A DNA stretch of 64,000 bases from Sinosporangium siamense (GTDB taxonomy: Bacteria; Actinomycetota; Actinomycetes; Streptosporangiales; Streptosporangiaceae), in the NCBI RefSeq assembly GCF_016863435.1, contig NZ_BOOW01000030.1, positions 1-64,000 on the forward strand. Reading direction: 5' to 3'. The notes below the pieces were generated by a model. It worked only from the letters and a program-made list of their open reading frames with translations. It had not been told where the DNA came from and did no database searches. Below, piece by piece: positions 53,531 to 62,664 of this stretch. Every line of letters starts with the position of its first letter. The first letter of the stretch is position 1. Both the position numbers and the translations under genes were made by a program.

Positions 53531-55171
53531 ATGCGCTTTCTAGGCATCAATGCGATCTTTCACGACCCTGCCGCCGCGCTTGTAGTAGACGGAGAAATCG
53601 TGGCCGCAACCGAGGAGGAACGATTCTCTCGCCGCAAACACGGCAAGAGGCCCGTCCCCTTCTCGGCATGGGAGCTTCCCGAGAAGGCCGCGGCATGGTG
53701 TTTGGATCAGGCAGGGCTGCGGCCGGAAGATCTGGACGCGGTCGCCTACTCCTATGACCCGGATCTCGTACGGCACGGCGGAGACGGCCAGGATCCAGGC
53801 TGGGAAGAGCTTCGCACCACCTATGCCCGCCGCGCCCCAAACTTCCTCGCAGGAGTCTTGCCTGGGTTGGACCCCGGGCGCGTGCGCTATGTCCCCCACC
53901 ACATCGCCCACGCGGCTTCCGCCGGGCTGGCCGCGCCGTACCGCGATTCGGCCGTGTTGGTCTGCGACGGCAGGGGCGAGGCGGTCTCGCATTTGGCCGG
54001 CCGTTACCAGGACGGGAAGCTCACCATCCTCGCGGCCCAGGAGCTTCCACATTCCCTCGGCCTCATGTATGAAGAGGTCACCGAATACCTCGGCTTCACT
54101 CGCTCCAGCGACGAATACAAGGTGATGGCACTCGCCTCATACGGCGAGCCCCGCCATCTGCCGAAACTACGTGAACTTGTTTACGCCACCGAGGACGGCG
54201 GCTTTCGCGTCGAGCCGATCGACTGGCAGAGCTATGCCAAGGCCCTGCGACCAGGCGAGCGCTGGAGCGCCGATCACGCGGATCTCGCGGCCAGTGTGCA
54301 GGCCTGCCTTGAGGAAGTGCTCCTTGATCTGGCCCGATGGCTCTATAAGCAAACTGGCGAAAGACACCTGACGATGGCAGGGGGCGTGGCCCTCAACTGC
54401 GTCGCCAACACACGCTTGCTGGTGGAGGGACCTTTCTCCGACCTTTGGGTGCAGCCCGCCGCCGGAGACGCGGGAACGGCTCTTGGCGGCGCGCTCCACT
54501 TGTCCGAGTGCGTCGGGGAGGGAGCCGGTCCCATGCGGGGAGCCGATCTCGGGCGAGGGTGGAGCGACGACGAACTCGCGCGATGGCTTTCGAACGCGTG
54601 TGTGGCATATGAGCGGCCGATCGACCTAGCGGCCGTTGTCGCGGAAGAATTGGCTGCCGACCGGATCGTCGCATGGTTTCAGGGGCGCAGTGAATACGGC
54701 CCGCGAGCACTTGGTCGGCGCTCTCTGCTGGCACATCCGGGACGTCCGGCCAACACGGAACGGTTGAACCAAGTCAAAGGACGTGAGCAGTTCCGTCCGA
54801 TCGCCCCGATGGTGCTGATGGAGCGCGCGCAGGAGATCTTCCAACGCGGACCCGAGATCAGCCCGTACATGCTTTTTGTGCACGACGTGCGGCCCGAGTG
54901 GCGAGACCGGATCGCCGCTGTTGTCCACGTCGATGGCACCGCACGGGTGCAGACGGTGGACAGGGCCGACGACCCGTTGCTTGCGCGGACATTGGAGCAG
55001 TTCGATAAAAGAACCGGCTTGCCCGTCCTCGTGAACACCAGCCTGAACACGGCGGGCCGACCCATGGTCGACGATCCGCGCGACGCCTTGGAGTGTTTTG
55101 GTGCAGCCCCGGTGGACGTCCTTGCGATCGGCCCCTTTGTCGTACGCCGGGCGGAGGTCTTCTCAACGTGA
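53531..55171 (+). CDS. carbamoyltransferase (NodU/CmcH family)
   Basis: ATG 53531 has GAGAGGTG about seven bases upstream and matches the family start MRFLGINAIFHDPAAALVVD. The 546-residue enzyme shows the Kae1-like N-terminal domain (RFSRRKHGKRPVP, VPHHIAHAASAGLAAPYRDS) and the C-terminal YrdC-like domain (GRSEYGPRALGRRSLLAHPG, LNTSLNTAGRPMVDDPRDAL). It would put carbamoyl phosphate-derived carbamoyl on a hydroxyl, most likely on a sugar of the heptose glycan. It heads the rightward operon; GTGA overlap joins it to the next gene. Confidence 0.93.
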   Translation: MRFLGINAIFHDPAAALVVDGEIVAATEEERFSRRKHGKRPVPFSAWELPEKAAAWCLDQAGLRPEDLDAVAYSYDPDLVRHGGDGQDPGWEELRTTYARRAPNFLAGVLPGLDPGRVRYVPHHIAHAASAGLAAPYRDSAVLVCDGRGEAVSHLAGRYQDGKLTILAAQELPHSLGLMYEEVTEYLGFTRSSDEYKVMALASYGEPRHLPKLRELVYATEDGGFRVEPIDWQSYAKALRPGERWSADHADLAASVQACLEEVLLDLARWLYKQTGERHLTMAGGVALNCVANTRLLVEGPFSDLWVQPAAGDAGTALGGALHLSECVGEGAGPMRGADLGRGWSDDELARWLSNACVAYERPIDLAAVVAEELAADRIVAWFQGRSEYGPRALGRRSLLAHPGRPANTERLNQVKGREQFRPIAPMVLMERAQEIFQRGPEISPYMLFVHDVRPEWRDRIAAVVHVDGTARVQTVDRADDPLLARTLEQFDKRTGLPVLVNTSLNTAGRPMVDDPRDALECFGAAPVDVLAIGPFVVRRAEVFST

Positions 55172-56208
55172 TCACCGTTGTGATTCCCACTGTCGGGCGC
55201 GCCTCTCTGGCCCGCACCCTCGCCGCGCTGACCCCTGACCGGAATGAAGTGGCCCTCGCCGAGGTATTCGTAGTGGACGATCGGCCGGACGGCACCGCCG
55301 AGCCGTTGCCCGTCCCCGAATGGGCGAAGGTGCTGCGCTCCGGGGGGCGCGGCCCGGCAGCCGCGCGCAACGTGGGCTGGCGAGCGGCCGGAACGCCGTG
55401 GGTGGTGTTTCTCGACGACGATGTGGTGCCGTCGCCCGAGTGGCGGTGGACCCTTCACACAGATCTCGCCGGGCTGCCCGAGGAGATCGGCGCCAGTCAG
55501 GCACGGATCGTGGTGCCGCTCCCGAGGGATCGTGCACCCACAGATGCCGAGCGCAATACCGCCGGACTGGCCACTGCCAAGTGGATCAGCGCGGACATAG
55601 CCTACCGGCGGGAAGTGCTGGAATATGCCGGCGGATTCGACGAGTGCTTTCCCCGCGCCTACCGGGAGGACGCCGACCTCGCCCTGCGGGTCAAGGCGAT
55701 GGGCTACCGCCTGGTCAAGGGGCGGCGGGTGAGCAGCCACCCCGTGCGCCGGGACGGGTTCTGGGCCAGTGTCCGCTTTCAGCGAGGAAACGCCGACGAC
55801 GCGTTGATGAGACACCGCTACGGCCCTGCCTGGCGTGACGTCATCGGTGGTGCGCGTGGACGCCTTCGCCGGCACACGCTGACGACCGCGTCGGGAATGA
55901 CCTCGATACTCGCCTTCGCTCTCTTCAGCGCGGCCAAGGTACGGCTGCGCCGTACCTTGGCCGTGTGCCAAGCCGGCGATCTCATAGGTAAGGGGCGTGG
56001 AACGGGCACCGCCGCCCCTGTGCTGGTCGCGCTCGGAGTGGGCTCCGGTCTGACCTGGCTGGCATACACCGCGATGTTCGCGTGGACGCGCATCGCGCCG
56101 GGCCCCCGTACAGCCGGGGAGGTCGCACGCATGGCGGTCACCAGCGTGGTCATCCCGCCCGTCGCCTGTGCATGGCGACTGTACGGCGAGTGGAAAGTGC
56201 GACGTTGA
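55168..56208 (+). CDS. family 2 glycosyltransferase
   Basis: Starts at GTG 55168, overlapping the previous stop (GTGA). The 346-residue protein reads VITVVIPTVGRASLARTLAA, GPAAARNVGWRAAGTPWVVF, LDDDVVPSPEWRWTLHTDLA (DDD metal site), DECFPRAYREDADLALRVKA, and ends with a hydrophobic region, VLVALGVGSGLTWLAYTAMF. It is a GT-A fold inverting transferase acting at the membrane. Donor and acceptor unknown; probably extends the heptose-containing glycan. Confidence 0.92.
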   Translation: MITVVIPTVGRASLARTLAALTPDRNEVALAEVFVVDDRPDGTAEPLPVPEWAKVLRSGGRGPAAARNVGWRAAGTPWVVFLDDDVVPSPEWRWTLHTDLAGLPEEIGASQARIVVPLPRDRAPTDAERNTAGLATAKWISADIAYRREVLEYAGGFDECFPRAYREDADLALRVKAMGYRLVKGRRVSSHPVRRDGFWASVRFQRGNADDALMRHRYGPAWRDVIGGARGRLRRHTLTTASGMTSILAFALFSAAKVRLRRTLAVCQAGDLIGKGRGTGTAAPVLVALGVGSGLTWLAYTAMFAWTRIAPGPRTAGEVARMAVTSVVIPPVACAWRLYGEWKVRR

Positions 56209-57290
56209 CCGGCTCCGAGCCCGCCGGGGAGAGAGCGAGAGGCACGGTGCTCATCGCTCGACTCGACAACGCGGGAGACGTGTTGCTCGCCGGACCGGCG
56301 GTCCGAGCAGTGGCGGCGGGGGTTCGGCGGATAGTGCTGCTCACAGGAACGAGGGGCAGCGCCGCCGGTGCTCTCCTGCCAGGGGTAGACCAGATCATCA
56401 CGTGGGATGCGCCATGGGTGGGGTACACGCCACCGGAGGTAAGCGGCCGCGAAGCGAGCAAGTTGATCCGATTGGTGAGAGACAAAGCGCCGGAGCTAGC
56501 CTTGATCTTCACCTCGTTTCACCAATCGGCCCTGCCGCTCTCCCTGCTGTTGCGCTTGGCCGGCGTACCGGAGATCGCCGCTATAAGCGGCGACTATCCG
56601 GGATCACTGCTCAACGTCCGTCTTACAGTTGACGAGAGTGTGGACGTTCCCGAAGCGGAAAGGATGCTGAACCTCGTCAAGGCGGCGGGCTTCGACCTTC
56701 CGATCGGCGATGACGGGGCTCTGGCCGTACGCAGACCGCTTCCCAAAGTCCAGCGCCTTACCGGTCCTCGTGGCTACATAGTGGTTCATCCGGGTGTGTC
56801 GGCCCCTGCTAGAGCGTGGTCCCCCACCTCCTATGCGAAGGTGGTGCGTCTTCTCACCGATCGTGGGAAGCGCGTCGTGGTGACCGGGAATACCGACGAA
56901 CGTGTCCTGACCGCAGTGGTCGCCGGCACACGCGCTCTCGACCTCGGCGGACGGACGAAGTTCGCCGAGTTGGCGGCGGTCATCGACGGGGCGCAGGCGG
57001 TCGTGGCCGCGAACACGGGGCCCGCTCACCTTGCGGCGGCTGTCGGCACACCTGTGGTGAGTCTTTTCGCACCGGTGGTGCCCGCCGAAAGATGGGCGCC
57101 TTATCGAGTGCCCGCGGTAGTCCTCGGAAACCAGCACGCACTGTGCCGGAACAGCCGTGCCCGGCTCTGTCCCGTGCCAGGCCATCCCTGTCTTTCCTCA
57201 GTGACCCCCGACGAGGTTGTCGAGGCGGTCATCCGCCTCGACGCCGCGAATCACCGCGTGAACGAGATCGCGAACGAGGGGGTGCGATGA
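56205..57290 (+). CDS. family 9 glycosyltransferase (heptosyltransferase-like) 1
   Basis: I favour TTG 56205, which overlaps the previous stop (TTGA) and has GGAAAG upstream; ATG 56172 is an alternative with an 11-residue longer start. The 361-residue product has VLIARLDNAGDVLLAGPAVR, the heptosyltransferase N-terminal motif, YIVVHPGVSAPARAWSPTSY and VVAANTGPAHLAAAVGTPVV, the donor-binding region. GT9 enzymes of this kind transfer ADP-heptose in Gram-negative LPS; here the acceptor must be another surface glycan. Confidence 0.9.
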   Translation: MTGSEPAGERARGTVLIARLDNAGDVLLAGPAVRAVAAGVRRIVLLTGTRGSAAGALLPGVDQIITWDAPWVGYTPPEVSGREASKLIRLVRDKAPELALIFTSFHQSALPLSLLLRLAGVPEIAAISGDYPGSLLNVRLTVDESVDVPEAERMLNLVKAAGFDLPIGDDGALAVRRPLPKVQRLTGPRGYIVVHPGVSAPARAWSPTSYAKVVRLLTDRGKRVVVTGNTDERVLTAVVAGTRALDLGGRTKFAELAAVIDGAQAVVAANTGPAHLAAAVGTPVVSLFAPVVPAERWAPYRVPAVVLGNQHALCRNSRARLCPVPGHPCLSSVTPDEVVEAVIRLDAANHRVNEIANEGVR

Positions 57291-58480
57291 GAATCGCTCT
57301 GATATCTGAGCACGCGAGCCCGCTGGCCGCGGTCGGGGGGGTCGACGCGGGAGGGCAGAACATCCACGTCGCCGCATTGGCCGCCGCGTTGGCCGAACGG
57401 GGCCATGAGGTAGTGGTCTACACCAGACGCACCAGCGAGGTCGAGCCCCACAACGTGCCGATGGCACCTGGAGCGACGGTCAGGCATATCACCGCCGGGC
57501 CTCCTGAGGCGGTGCCAAAAGACGATCTCCTTCCGCACATGGCCGATTTCGCGACGGAACTCGGCCGCCATTGGTCGCGGTGGACGCCCGATGTCGCCCA
57601 CGCGCATTTCTGGATGAGCGGCGTCGCCACTCTGGCGGCCTCGCAGAAGGTCGACGTGCCCGTCGCCCAGACCTTCCACGCCCTTGCCACGGTCAAACGC
57701 CGCTGGCAGGGAGACGCCGATACGAGCCCGCCAGAGAGAATGGCCCTCGAAGAGCATGTCGGGCGGCACGCCGGAGCGATCATCGCGACCTGCAGCGACG
57801 AGGTGCGGGAGCTATCGGTGATGGGAGTTCCGCAAGACAGAGTGGTCGTTGTTCCATGCGGAGTCGATCTCAGCAGCTTTCAACCTCGCGGTGAGTGCGC
57901 CTGGAAAGGGGAGCGGCCTCGGATTCTCAGCCTCGGCCGCATGGTGCCCCGCAAGGGCCTCGACACGCTTATTCACGCGCTGCGCGATGTGCCGGAAGCG
58001 GAGCTCATGATCGTCGGCGGAGAACCGTGCGACGAGGAATATGTACGGCTCGCCGCATTGACCGCCGTTCACGGGGTGAGCGACCGAGTACGGTTCGTAG
58101 GAAGCGTACCCCACAACGAGGTGCCAAAGCTCCTGCGGTCCGCGGACGTGCTGGTCACCGTTCCGTGGTACGAGCCGTTCGGCATAGTGCCGGTGGAGGC
58201 CATGGCCTGCGGTGTTCCGGTGGTCGCGTCCGCCGTCGGCGGTCATCTTGACACGGTGGCCGGCTGCGGCCTTCTCATACCTCCCCGGCAACCTGAGCTG
58301 GTGGCCAGAGCCTTGAACGATCTACTGGCCGACGCTCATCTCCGTGCCCGGCTGGGAGCGGCAGGTGTGCGGCGCGCCCGTGCTCGATACGGCTGGCCTC
58401 GAGTGGCCGAGCGCACGGAGCACGCTTACAAGGCTTTGCTCGCGACATCAGCCGACCAGCTCGCCGCGGCGGAGGGATAG
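57287..58480 (+). CDS. family 4 glycosyltransferase
   Basis: ATG 57287 overlaps the GT9 stop (ATGA). The 397-residue retaining transferase shows MRIALISEHASPLAAVGGVD, AGGQNIHVAALAAALAERGH, WTPDVAHAHFWMSGVATLAA, RILSLGRMVPRKGLDTLIHA and PWYEPFGIVPVEAMACGVPV with the E-x7-E donor site. The GGQN-HV start resembles sucrose-phosphate synthase-like and GlgM-like GT4 enzymes. It would add a hexose or heptose unit. It is followed at four bases by the GmhA-like gene, linking donor synthesis with transfer. Confidence 0.93.
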   Translation: MRIALISEHASPLAAVGGVDAGGQNIHVAALAAALAERGHEVVVYTRRTSEVEPHNVPMAPGATVRHITAGPPEAVPKDDLLPHMADFATELGRHWSRWTPDVAHAHFWMSGVATLAASQKVDVPVAQTFHALATVKRRWQGDADTSPPERMALEEHVGRHAGAIIATCSDEVRELSVMGVPQDRVVVVPCGVDLSSFQPRGECAWKGERPRILSLGRMVPRKGLDTLIHALRDVPEAELMIVGGEPCDEEYVRLAALTAVHGVSDRVRFVGSVPHNEVPKLLRSADVLVTVPWYEPFGIVPVEAMACGVPVVASAVGGHLDTVAGCGLLIPPRQPELVARALNDLLADAHLRARLGAAGVRRARARYGWPRVAERTEHAYKALLATSADQLAAAEG

Positions 58481-58484
58481 GCAG

Positions 58485-59036
58485 ATGCACACCCACCTGA
58501 TCCAGCTACGTGACGCCCTCGCCGCGGTCGACGCTCAGACCGGCAAGATCGAGGCATGGGGCGGAAAGCTCGCCGCCGTGCTGCGCGGCGGCGGGCGGCT
58601 CCTCGCCTGTGGAAACGGCGGCTCGGCGGCCGAGGCCCAGCACCTCACGGCCGAACTGGTCGGTCGCTTCAAATGCGAGCGCCGCGCCTACTCCGCGATC
58701 GCTCTGCACGCCGACACCTCATCGTTCACCGCGATAGGCAATGACTACGGGATGGAAGAGGTGTATGCCCGGCAGGTCCTGGCTCATGGACGCTGCGACG
58801 ATGTGCTGCTATGTCTGTCAACCAGCGGGAAGAGCCCTAACGTACTCGCCGCGGCCGCATCCGCCGGCGAAATCGGCGTCACGGCGTGGGCATTGACCGG
58901 GCCGGCACCGAATCCGCTTATCGCCATGTGTGACGACGCTCTCGCCGTACCTGCCGGCGACTCGGCCACCGTGCAGGAGATCCACCTTGTTCTCATCCAC
59001 ATGCTGTGCGATGTGGTGGATCGGACGCTGTCATGA
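58485..59036 (+). CDS. gmhA: sedoheptulose-7-phosphate isomerase-like SIS protein
   Basis: ATG 58485 has GGAGGG about nine bases upstream. The 183-residue protein carries LLACGNGGSAAEAQHLTAEL (residues 39-58), VGRFKCERRAYSAIALHADT, SSFTAIGNDYGMEEVYARQV and LCLSTSGKSPNVLAAAASAG, with a final VQEIHLVLIHMLCDVV, all as in GmhA. It would turn sedoheptulose 7-phosphate into D-glycero-D-manno-heptose 7-phosphate, the first committed step to NDP-heptose. It is coupled to the HldE-like gene by an ATGA overlap. Confidence 0.93.
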   Translation: MHTHLIQLRDALAAVDAQTGKIEAWGGKLAAVLRGGGRLLACGNGGSAAEAQHLTAELVGRFKCERRAYSAIALHADTSSFTAIGNDYGMEEVYARQVLAHGRCDDVLLCLSTSGKSPNVLAAAASAGEIGVTAWALTGPAPNPLIAMCDDALAVPAGDSATVQEIHLVLIHMLCDVVDRTLS

Positions 59037-60823
59037 ACGGGCCCCTTATCGTCATCGGAGACTCCCTTCTTGACGTCGACCTGGAAGGCGACTCCGAGCG
59101 TCTGTGCCCTGACGCACCCGTACCCGTTGTCGACGGCCACATCGAGCACCGGCGCCCGGGTGGCGCTGGGCTGGCGGCTTTGCTGGCCGCGCAGGACGGC
59201 GCCCGCGTCATTCTGGTCACCGCGATCGGAGACGATGCCGCCGGACGCTGCCTCGCCGATCTGCTTTCGGCCTATGTGGAAGTCGTACGGCTACCGCTGC
59301 ACGGCCTTACCGTTCGCAAGACGCGGATTCGAGTGCGCGGACAAACGCTCCTGCGTGTGGACACCGGCGATGGGCGAGCGCATACGTGTGAAGCCGGGTT
59401 CTGTCTCACTCCTCTCGGGTCGGGCGGCTACATCGTCAAGAACACTGCGTCCCAAGGTGGAAAGGACCCTGGCGAGTGTGCGGTAGGCGAAGGGGTGTCT
59501 ACATACGCCAACCCCGGAATGGCCGCATGGAGCGACGCCGGCCCGTCGGAGTCCGCGAGACGGAAAAGCGGAGTCAACGGTGAGGCAGATCACGGACGGG
59601 TCGGCGACGCCGTTGTCGCGGCGTTGAAAAGCGCCTCGGCGATCCTTGTTTCCGACTACGGAAAGGGGGTGGCCGATCTGTGCCGCGGCCTTCTCGACGA
59701 CATCGAGGTGCCGGTGATCTGGGATCCCCATCCGCGAGGCGGGCCGCCGGCCCGCGGATGCACACTCGTCACACCGAGCGAGGCCGAGGCGGAGGCGATG
59801 TGCGGGGGTCAGCATGTCTCCCCCGAACGCGCCGTCCGCCGTCTCGTCAGGGAACTCGACGTCGAATCCGTCGCCGTGACGCTTGGAGGTGATGGCGCTG
59901 TCCTCTCACGGAGGGGTAACCGCTCATCGCGGTTCCGCCCCCATCGGATGGTATCCGGCCAGGACACCTGCGGCGCGGGCGACCGCTTCGCCGTATCGGC
60001 CGCGTTGGCGCTGGGCAAGGGGTGCGCCGCCGAGGAGGCGGTGAAAGGGGCCGTGGAGGACGCGGCCGGGTTCGTGGAGCGCGGAGGAGCGGCGGCCGTG
60101 CGGCTCGACGCCGTCGCCCCACGCGACTTGGTGGATCCGCCTGAGACGCACGACCTCCGAACGACGCGAGATCGTCCTCCTCGTGGCGAGCACTTGCAGA
60201 ACGAGCGCGTTGGGGGCGGCCGAGTTTCCACGCCGATAGGCGCGCCGCAGGCGATGCCCGATGTCCGAGGCGATAACGCCCTCTCGAAGGGGTTGGGCAC
60301 CGATCTTGAGTGTCTCGGCGCTTCCTTTCGTACCTCGGAGTCGGCCACCACAAATGCGGCGTCGCCGCTGAGTTCGGCGGCTGACGTGCTGCACCAGGTT
60401 CGCGCCGAAGGGGGCAGAGTCGTGGCGACGGGCGGCTGCTTCGATTTGCTCCACGCCGGCCACCTGAGCCTTCTCCGCCGTGCGCGAGCCTTGGGAGACG
60501 CTCTGATCGTCTGCGTTAATTCAGACGCATCGGTCAGGCAGCTCAAAGGGAATAGCCGACCGATCGTGAAAGAGCAGCACCGCAGCGAGATGCTGTGCGC
60601 CCTCTGCTGCGTGGACGCCGTGCTGATCTTTCACGAGACGACTCCGTGCGAGGTGATCGAACGTATACGTCCAGACGTGTGGGTGAAGGGGGGCGATTAT
60701 CACGATCAGGGGTTGCCGGAAGCACCGATCGTGGGTGCCGTCGGAGGGGAGATCGTCATATTGCCCTGCCTCCCCGGCCACTCCACCACAAAGCTCATCG
60801 CAGCGGTGCAAGCCGCCCGTTGA
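59033..60823 (+). CDS. hldE: bifunctional heptose-7-phosphate kinase / heptose-1-phosphate nucleotidyltransferase, with insertions
   Basis: Start ATG 59033 overlaps the gmhA stop. The 596-residue protein has an N-terminal ribokinase-like domain (VIGDSLLDVDLEGD, SAILVSDYGKGVADLC, VSGQDTCGAGDRFAVSAALA with the catalytic Asp near 317) and a C-terminal nucleotidyltransferase domain (VVATGGCFDLLHAGHLSLLR at 464-483, PDVWVKGGDYHDQGLPEAPI, GHSTTKLI). E. coli HldE is near 477 residues. The extra length is a polar insertion at about 118-188 inside the kinase and an elongated linker at about 365-445. It would make heptose 1,7-bisphosphate and then activate heptose 1-phosphate, with the GmhB-like phosphatase acting between. 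Confidence 0.92.
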   Translation: MNGPLIVIGDSLLDVDLEGDSERLCPDAPVPVVDGHIEHRRPGGAGLAALLAAQDGARVILVTAIGDDAAGRCLADLLSAYVEVVRLPLHGLTVRKTRIRVRGQTLLRVDTGDGRAHTCEAGFCLTPLGSGGYIVKNTASQGGKDPGECAVGEGVSTYANPGMAAWSDAGPSESARRKSGVNGEADHGRVGDAVVAALKSASAILVSDYGKGVADLCRGLLDDIEVPVIWDPHPRGGPPARGCTLVTPSEAEAEAMCGGQHVSPERAVRRLVRELDVESVAVTLGGDGAVLSRRGNRSSRFRPHRMVSGQDTCGAGDRFAVSAALALGKGCAAEEAVKGAVEDAAGFVERGGAAAVRLDAVAPRDLVDPPETHDLRTTRDRPPRGEHLQNERVGGGRVSTPIGAPQAMPDVRGDNALSKGLGTDLECLGASFRTSESATTNAASPLSSAADVLHQVRAEGGRVVATGGCFDLLHAGHLSLLRRARALGDALIVCVNSDASVRQLKGNSRPIVKEQHRSEMLCALCCVDAVLIFHETTPCEVIERIRPDVWVKGGDYHDQGLPEAPIVGAVGGEIVILPCLPGHSTTKLIAAVQAAR

Positions 60824-60956
60824 CGGTGAGCGGCCGATCCAACGCGAGCCGATGGGGCCGGCGGCATTCGCGCCGGTCTTGTTGAGCCGAGGAGTCGTTC
60901 CGCAGATTCGAGGCCGTGGCCTCGGGCTCACACAGCTGAAGTCGAGGGGGAAGTCG

Positions 60957-61637
60957 ATGGTAGGAAACATCCTGATCACCGGAGGCGCGTCCGGGCTGGG
61001 GAAAGCCACCGCCACAGCCGTCGAGAAGGCCGGAGGACGAGCCTTGGTGATCGACGTGCGGCCGCCTGCCAACGGCCTCGAGTACGTGATCGCGGACGTC
61101 TCCGACCGGCGTCGAGCGGAGGACGCGGTCGGAGAACTGGCCGAACGCGCCGGCGGACTCGACGGGGTGGTCACAGCCGCGGGCATCGATGCCTGCGGGC
61201 CGCTCGAGGACGTGGCGCCGGCGGCCTGGGAACGCGTAATCAACGTCAACCTGGTTGGGACCGTGTCGGTGGTGCGCGCGGCCCTGCCGTACCTGATGCG
61301 CTCCAGTGGGCGAGTGGTGACGTGTGCCTCCACCCTCGGACTGCGTGCCGTCGGTGATGCGACCGCATATTGCGCCGCCAAGTTCGGAGTAGTGGGGTTC
61401 ACCCGGGCGCTGGCGGCAGAGCTCGCAGGGCGCGTCGGGGTTACTCTGCTGGTGCCCGGTGGCATGCACACGCCGTTCTTCGACGGGCGCGACGAGAAGT
61501 ACAAACCAGCGGCCGATGCCCGGCTGAACCAGCCGGAGGACGTCGCGGCGGCGATTGTGTTCGCACTCGCCCAACCGCCGGGATGTGAGGTTCGCGAGCT
61601 GGTCGTCTGCCCATCCAACGAAACATCGTGGCCTTAG
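60957..61637 (+). CDS. short-chain dehydrogenase/reductase
   Basis: ATG 60957 with GAGGGGGA six bases upstream starts a 226-residue SDR. NILITGGASGLGKATATAVE binds NAD(P); GVVTAAGIDACGPLEDV; catalytic Ser/Tyr/Lys are in ASTLGLRAVGDATAYCAAKF. In a sugar cluster it may be a reductase or epimerase-like enzyme acting on the NDP-heptose or another NDP-sugar, although SDRs of this short classical type also act on free small molecules. It is four bases from the next GT9 gene; a 133-base gap, which could hold a secondary promoter, separates it from hldE. Confidence 0.9.
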   Translation: MVGNILITGGASGLGKATATAVEKAGGRALVIDVRPPANGLEYVIADVSDRRRAEDAVGELAERAGGLDGVVTAAGIDACGPLEDVAPAAWERVINVNLVGTVSVVRAALPYLMRSSGRVVTCASTLGLRAVGDATAYCAAKFGVVGFTRALAAELAGRVGVTLLVPGGMHTPFFDGRDEKYKPAADARLNQPEDVAAAIVFALAQPPGCEVRELVVCPSNETSWP

Positions 61638-61640
61638 GCG

Positions 61641-62648
61641 ATGTGTCCAAGGGGAGAGGCCGACACCCGGCCTGCGGTGCTGGTGCTTCGGGCGCTGGGG
61701 CTCGGTGATCTTCTCACGGCTGTGCCAGCGCTGCGCGCTGTCAGACGGGCCTTCCCTTCGCATCGCCTCGTCCTCGCGGCACCGCGAGCGTTGGCAGACT
61801 TGCTGCCGCTTATCGGGGGTGTGGATGAGCTGTTGCACCTTCCGAGACTGGGGCCGATAGCCTGCGAGCGGCCCGAGATCGCGGTCAACCTGCACGGCGC
61901 CGGACCTCAGAGCGTCGACGCGCTGATAAGCACCCGGCCGACGCGCTTGATAAGCCACTCTCACCCGAGCCGCCCCTGGATCACGGGGCCGGTGTGGCGC
62001 GAGGAAACGCATGAAGTGAACCGCTGGTGTGCCCTCCTGGACTGGCACGGCGTTCCTGCCGATCCACAGGAGCTGGCTCTTATCCCCCCACCGCCGTGGC
62101 GGTCGGCCGGCCATGTGGTCATCCATCCGGGAGCGGCATATGCGGCCAGGCGCTGGCCCGCAGAACGATTCGCGGAGGTCGCCACTGCCCTGCACGCGCG
62201 ATACGGAACAGCGATCTTGATCACCGGGTCGTCGACAGAGCACCACATCGGATCCTCCGTCGCCGATCTGGCCGGACTGCCGCGACAGTGCGTGATGGCG
62301 GGCTTGACGGATCTCACGACCCTGGCGGCAATCGTCGGATCGGCATCGCTTGTTATCTGCGGGGATACCGGAGTGGCGCACCTCGCCTCCGCACTCGGCG
62401 TGCCGTCGGTAGTGCTCTTCGGTCCGGTCTCGCCCTCCCGGTGGGGACCGCCTCCCGGCGGGCCCCACCGCGCATTGTGGGCGGGAAAGCAGGGTGACCC
62501 CCACGGGAAATACATCGACGAGGGTCTACTGCGCATTGATGTGGAGGAGGTGATGGCCGCGGCATCGGAACTCATGGAACCTCGATGTACGGCACTGCCC
62601 CGTGAGAGGCGCCGCCGCACGTCGAGCGGGATCAACCGTCCAGCCTGA
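61641..62648 (+). CDS. family 9 glycosyltransferase (heptosyltransferase-like) 2
   Basis: The 335-residue protein begins close to the SDR stop. It has [80 protein letters not shown] and [20 protein letters not shown], the complete ADP-heptosyltransferase-like GT9 pattern. Two GT9 genes in one cluster suggest two successive heptose additions, as in LPS core, on an actinobacterial glycan. The next gene begins 17 bases downstream. Confidence 0.92.
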   Translation: MCPRGEADTRPAVLVLRALGLGDLLTAVPALRAVRRAFPSHRLVLAAPRALADLLPLIGGVDELLHLPRLGPIACERPEIAVNLHGAGPQSVDALISTRPTRLISHSHPSRPWITGPVWREETHEVNRWCALLDWHGVPADPQELALIPPPPWRSAGHVVIHPGAAYAARRWPAERFAEVATALHARYGTAILITGSSTEHHIGSSVADLAGLPRQCVMAGLTDLTTLAAIVGSASLVICGDTGVAHLASALGVPSVVLFGPVSPSRWGPPPGGPHRALWAGKQGDPHGKYIDEGLLRIDVEEVMAAASELMEPRCTALPRERRRRTSSGINRPA

Positions 62649-62664
62649 CGACGAGGGGGAGCTT

